Positions 60,501 to 64,000 of a stretch of 64,000 bases of DNA are shown here, one piece after another (within the stretch, counting starts at the first letter, position 1; the number at the start of each line of letters is the position of its first letter). The position numbers were made by a program, and so were the translations under genes. Origin of the DNA: Oscheius sp. JU75 (taxonomy: Eukaryota; Nematoda; Chromadorea; Rhabditida; Rhabditidae). The notes beneath the pieces were generated by a model that was not told the DNA's origin, did no database searches, and saw only the letters and a list, made by a program, of their open reading frames with translations. The stretch is from the NCBI GenBank assembly GCA_037178855.1, contig JASJZC010000001.1, positions 6,758,001 through 6,822,000 of the forward strand, written 5' to 3'.

Positions 60501-60896
60501 AGGACAAATTCCAAGCGCCACAACCACGTACCTTTCTCGACCGTGGCCTTGTTCAAGGCTGCTGCCTGCCGAGCTTTGTAAGCAGCGACGAGCGAGTTCT
60601 CCGGAGACTGAAATCCTTTAGCCTCTCCCGTATTCTCTCGCCTTACCTTGGTCGGAGACGCGGCCTCTGGGATCGACTTGGCCGGAGAGGCTTCATGCTG
60701 TGTTCCTTCTGTCAAGAACTGAAAAGTATGTGAGAATTATGAATATAGTTTGAGAACGAACCTCTCTGAGACGGTCAGCCAACTCTTTTTTGTTTCCAGT
60801 TTTGGGCAGACCGCGTTTTTCGAGTTCTTCGCGGAGGTCGACTACTCTCAAGCTGGACAGCGGATGGCCGTTCACAATCGGGTCCTCGTCCGACAT
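57508..60896 (-). CDS. ACIN1: Acinus (SAP, RRM and RSB motif splicing factor)
   Basis: Acinus is the scaffold of the ASAP complex (with RNPS1 and SAP18), which joins the exon-junction complex and spliceosomes. The first exon encodes a SAP domain: LSSLRVVDLREELEKRGLPK, TGNKKELADRLRE. Then comes a long low-complexity Lys/Glu/Ser region with SPSK/TPSP sites. An RRM follows (IVHIRGLMRPFTIPNLK, FWIDNLRSHCFVK, AAAIRNVLHNHHWP, KKLTVQFD), then a highly charged Arg/Glu region and the RSB motif that binds RNPS1-SAP18 (ADEFFKKTVAQPSIYYLPLT). It ends RERERR. This is much shorter than vertebrate Acinus, but all three landmarks are present in order. A GCAATTTCAG acceptor lies 7 nt before the ATG. The exact exons of the repetitive middle (58.8-60.3 kb) are uncertain. 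Confidence 0.88.
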
Positions 60897-61343
60897 TTTT
60901 CCACTGAAATTGCCTGATTACTGTTCAACATAAATTACAAAATTCAAAAACAACAAGGCAGGGTTAATTTCTATTGGTCACTATGACTACCTGATTTTCG
61001 AAAATGATAAGATTTTGACTATTAAATCAAAGCTGTCAGGTGAACCAACATCGATTTTAATCAGAACTATAAAATTGGAATTCAAATACAAAGGTATTGA
61101 GACAAGAAGGAAAAGCTGGCAAACATTCAAAATTGAGTCAATCCGCCAATCTTGGCTAAACGCCACCCAGAGTCACGTATCCGCGACCTGTACCATCTCT
61201 TCAATTAAACCTTTGTCGTCTGCTCGAAAATGTTCTCTCTTCAAATAAGCTTCAGCTTTTTCAAAGAAGTTCTCTGAAAACATAAATTAGGCGCTTTCTC
61301 AGCTTGGAACGCTTTCTGGTTGCTATTTGAATAGTTCAGAGCT
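60897..61343. promoter_or_regulatory. Divergent promoter region, Acinus and CABIN1-like
   Basis: 447 bp between divergent start codons, each with a nearby AG acceptor. AT-rich; no further gene supported. Confidence 0.5.
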
Positions 61344-64000
61344 ATGGACAAGCCTTCTTCTTCTAAAGTTGTCGACGAGATTGTCTTGGACAGTGACACG
61401 GAAATTGACGATGACGAAGTCGTGGAGATCAGCGAAGATTCGACCAGTTCGGACGAGGTAGAGTCTTCTTTGGGATCCAAGGAAAAATATTTCAGGGATC
61501 GTCGAAAGAGGACGAGAAGCCGGAGAAATCCAAGGTGAATGGACATGCGGAGGTTGATGAAGAGGAGGAGGATGTAGAAGAAGAAGAAGAAGAAGGCGGG
61601 AGTGAGAGTGAGAGTCTAGAATCAGAAGAAGAGGTCGAGGACGAGGAGAATAGCGACGAGGATGAGAGTGAAGAAGAGTCCGAAGGAGATGACTCCGTCT
61701 GGGACTCGTTCGACGAGGAAAATGTCGTCGCTCCCAGTCAAGAGGCCAATGTAAGTCATTCTTCAGTCCTTTTCAAATCAAAAACATCCCTAGGAAGCGG
61801 CAGTACTACGTGATTACTCTGCTGGACTGGAAGACATGGTCTCAGAGAAACCGGACAAGGCTCGAAAGGCCTTCGAGAAAGTTCTGAAGAACCCGATGGT
61901 GTCGGTCTTCCACAAGGAGAACATCTGCTGGGAAGGGGAATTCGACGAGAATCTGTCGAAAATGGCCCGACTCTTCATCGGATGCCACAAGAATCTGGTC
62001 AGTCTGGACGAGGAAAACAGAATGGGACATCTCTTACAGGTTGGTGAGCACTGTCCAGAAAATAAGAGTTAAGGTTCTCTCACTGTCCCCGAAGAACAAC
62101 CAGCTCCTCTGGGAAGAACTCGGATTCTGCTCCCTGGAACAAGGAGATCCGACATTGGCCAAGTATGCCTTCAAAAGAGCCGAAACTGAAGACGGGAACG
62201 ACGCTCTCGTCTCAGTTTTCTATCTGACTGGAGAGTATCATGGTAAGCAAGTTTGTTTCCTGAAAAGAGCCGTTTCAGCCTGCCTCGAATACATAAAAAT
62301 AGACATGGACAAGGGAAATATAAACAAAAAGTTTATGTATCTGAAGGAGAGAATTAGAGACATTAACAAACATTTTCGGTAACTTTTGATTGTGGAAAAG
62401 GCAACAGGACAATTTCAGGCAATTCCACGACGACCTTTTTCAAGAAGACCGCATTTTTGGAGATCTCCCTGTTCTTATGACCGAAGCGGAACGAGTAGAG
62501 GCAGGCTTCAATCATTCATTCGTAACAGCCTTGTTCAGATGCAAGAACGACTTCGCGTAGCCCAAGAAAAGTACGGTAACATTATAGTCGAGCAGAAGCC
62601 CGAGACGTATGAGCCACTCGAAGTGGAAATCGACTTGGAATTGGATTTGAAGACTGTCTGTATCTTGTTCTGCGACCTGTTCGACCGAATTGAGAGCTAT
62701 TCTTCGCTTGCCCGTCAAAAGATTTACTTCAAACGATGGGACAATCATCAGGACTTCTTGGACAGTAAGGCTGTGCTAGACGAGATGGTCGATTTGGTCG
62801 AAGCGACGGAAGACTTACTTAAACAGGTAATGGTTCATTCTTTTCTTTGCTTATTGCTTCAGGTCGACGACAAGATCAAAGAAGAAGAAGTTGAAGCTGC
62901 CCAGACGGCTAAGGAGACGGCTGAAGCGAATGTCCGAAAGTCTATGAGGATGTTAGAACGCCGCTGTGCCAGTCCAGATACGATGGTTACAGTCTCTATG
63001 CCTCCTTCAGTCGACGAGTCGCAATCGTCTCTCCCTCCGACGGAACTCTCAGCCCATTTCAAACTACAAGCTCCTTATACTCTACCTCTTTTGAATGCAA
63101 CCACTCGTCCCTCGAGGACACCAACCCCAAATGGAGCTCCGGAATTCTTTAGCGAAACCTTCCTGCTGTGTTTGATTCGCAGTGAGCTGATGGAGAGCTC
63201 CTGGACGATGAAGGAGATCTGTGACGTCGTCCTTCTGAATCTCGCGGAAGTCTGTCCAGTGCTTGGATCCATGCCGAAACATCTTCACGAGGTCATGACC
63301 CAACTGTACAGAAGACTGAACAGGATGTGTAGCAACTTAGAAGAGCAGAAATATCTCACTTTACATGTTCTCATGGACGACCTTGGTGAGTTACCTTTGT
63401 TGACTCTTTTATGTTGAATTCTCAGGAGATGATCACGGTCGAGACTACACCACCCGTTGGCACAACAGTGAAAACGAATGGCTTGACCGTAGTCTAGCCC
63501 TTCGATATGTCTGGAATTGTGCAAGATTCTTTACGCGGGAGACAACAAGACTCGAATACCTCGAGGTGATTTCGCGGGCTTTTGAAGAAGACGAAGTTCT
63601 GATAACCGGTACTGGCACTCTTTGCCTTTACGACATCCATCGTCTGACCGAGAAAGTGTCAAAGGTTGAACGGATTCGCAGCATCAAACTGTATGCCGAG
63701 ACAAACATGTATGAAGAGGTATGAGATTTCAAGTTTTGTAACAAAGTGAACATTCAGGTGGTCAACATCATGAGTACAGATATTGAGTTCAGTAGTCTCG
63801 AAGTATCCGAGATTCCTGTCATGCTGAACTACTGGTTCAGGTCTCTCTTTGCTATGAATAAGCATCAAGAAGCAGCTGATCTGATGTGCAGGTAGATTCC
63901 TTTGCCAAAATCGTGTGACAAACACCTTTCAGAGTTCTGACCCATTTTTTGAAAGAGGACGACTTTGACGATATATTGCCGAAGATTATGGAGTGGTTTG
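61344..64000 (+). CDS. CABIN1: CABIN1-like TPR protein (5' part, runs off the window)
   Basis: CABIN1 is a large TPR protein of the HIRA H3.3-chaperone complex. The N-terminus is very acidic (long Glu/Asp/Ser runs, then DDSVWDSFDEENVV). TPR-like helices follow: ARKAFEKVLKNPMV, LSLSPKNNQLLWEELGFC, LEQGDPTLAKYAFKRAE and FYLTGEYHACLEYIKID. Next come MQERLRVAQEKYGNIIVEQK, then KTVCILFCDLFDRIE, collinear with a segment of CABIN1 after its first TPRs, and WLDRSLALRYVWNCARFF. The acidic N-terminus could also suit another TPR scaffold such as TFIIIC102, but the post-TPR segment favours CABIN1. Short introns; the one before MQERLRV has a GT donor (GTAGAG). The start at 61344 is 4 nt after a GTTCAG acceptor. 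The 3' end is outside the window. Confidence 0.65.

Noticed and set aside
62400-62580. GC-donor intron in the CABIN1-like gene (GAG/GCAGGC)
   Set aside because: A canonical GT donor (CGA/GTAGAG) a few bases upstream gives the same phase and a good protein join.

Overview
This is a gene-dense stretch of animal nuclear DNA, most likely from a nematode. The best evidence is a sperm-specific MSP-domain protein of the nematode SSP type at 22.4-22.9 kb. Supporting signs are many very short introns (about 36-65 nt) ending in TTTTCAG-like acceptors, and a pyrimidine-rich AG acceptor just upstream of the start codon in about a dozen genes, as expected for spliced-leader trans-splicing. Base composition is near-neutral and many deeply conserved animal genes are retained. 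The species cannot be named from this sequence alone.

Layout. 0-5.3 kb (+): GOLPH3, a C2orf68/UPF0561-like gene and the mitochondrial Obg GTPase MTG2. 5.4-17.1 kb (-): the RNA ligase RtcB, the SPRY/RING protein RSPRY1 (with a small DNA transposon in an intron) and a full-length P-glycoprotein-type ABC transporter. 17.1-20.4 kb is degraded: a 59-nt T tract, a frameshifted syntaxin-17-like remnant, a Merlin-type transposase relic and a small cysteine-rich gene. 21.1-24.3 kb: a chromodomain/chromoshadow protein (+), a secreted Kunitz protein (+), the MSP-domain gene (-) and a divergent PP1 phosphatase (+). 25.2-28.9 kb: TIM44 (-) and a kinase-less Mad3/BUBR1 gene (+) share a divergent promoter. 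31.9-43.6 kb (+): a complete talin gene. 43.6-52.2 kb is a duplication hub. It holds repeated pieces of the talin 3' end, of TMEM94, of a two-module cysteine-rich gene and of a small secreted/membrane-anchored gene, together with LINE fragments, a long hairpin and tRNA-derived repeats. 52.5-57.2 kb (+): TMEM94. 57.5-60.9 kb (-): Acinus. 61.3 kb to the window end (+): the start of a CABIN1-like gene.

Most genes are unrelated housekeeping genes: Golgi retention, tRNA ligation, mitochondrial import and ribosome assembly, adhesion, splicing and the spindle checkpoint. Two local associations look meaningful. One is the head-to-head MSP-domain/PP1 pair with about 120 bp between start codons, a plausible sperm-expressed module. 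The other is the 43.6-53.8 kb hub, where fragments of the genes on both sides (talin and TMEM94) have been copied and fused and a lineage-specific cysteine-rich family has multiplied.
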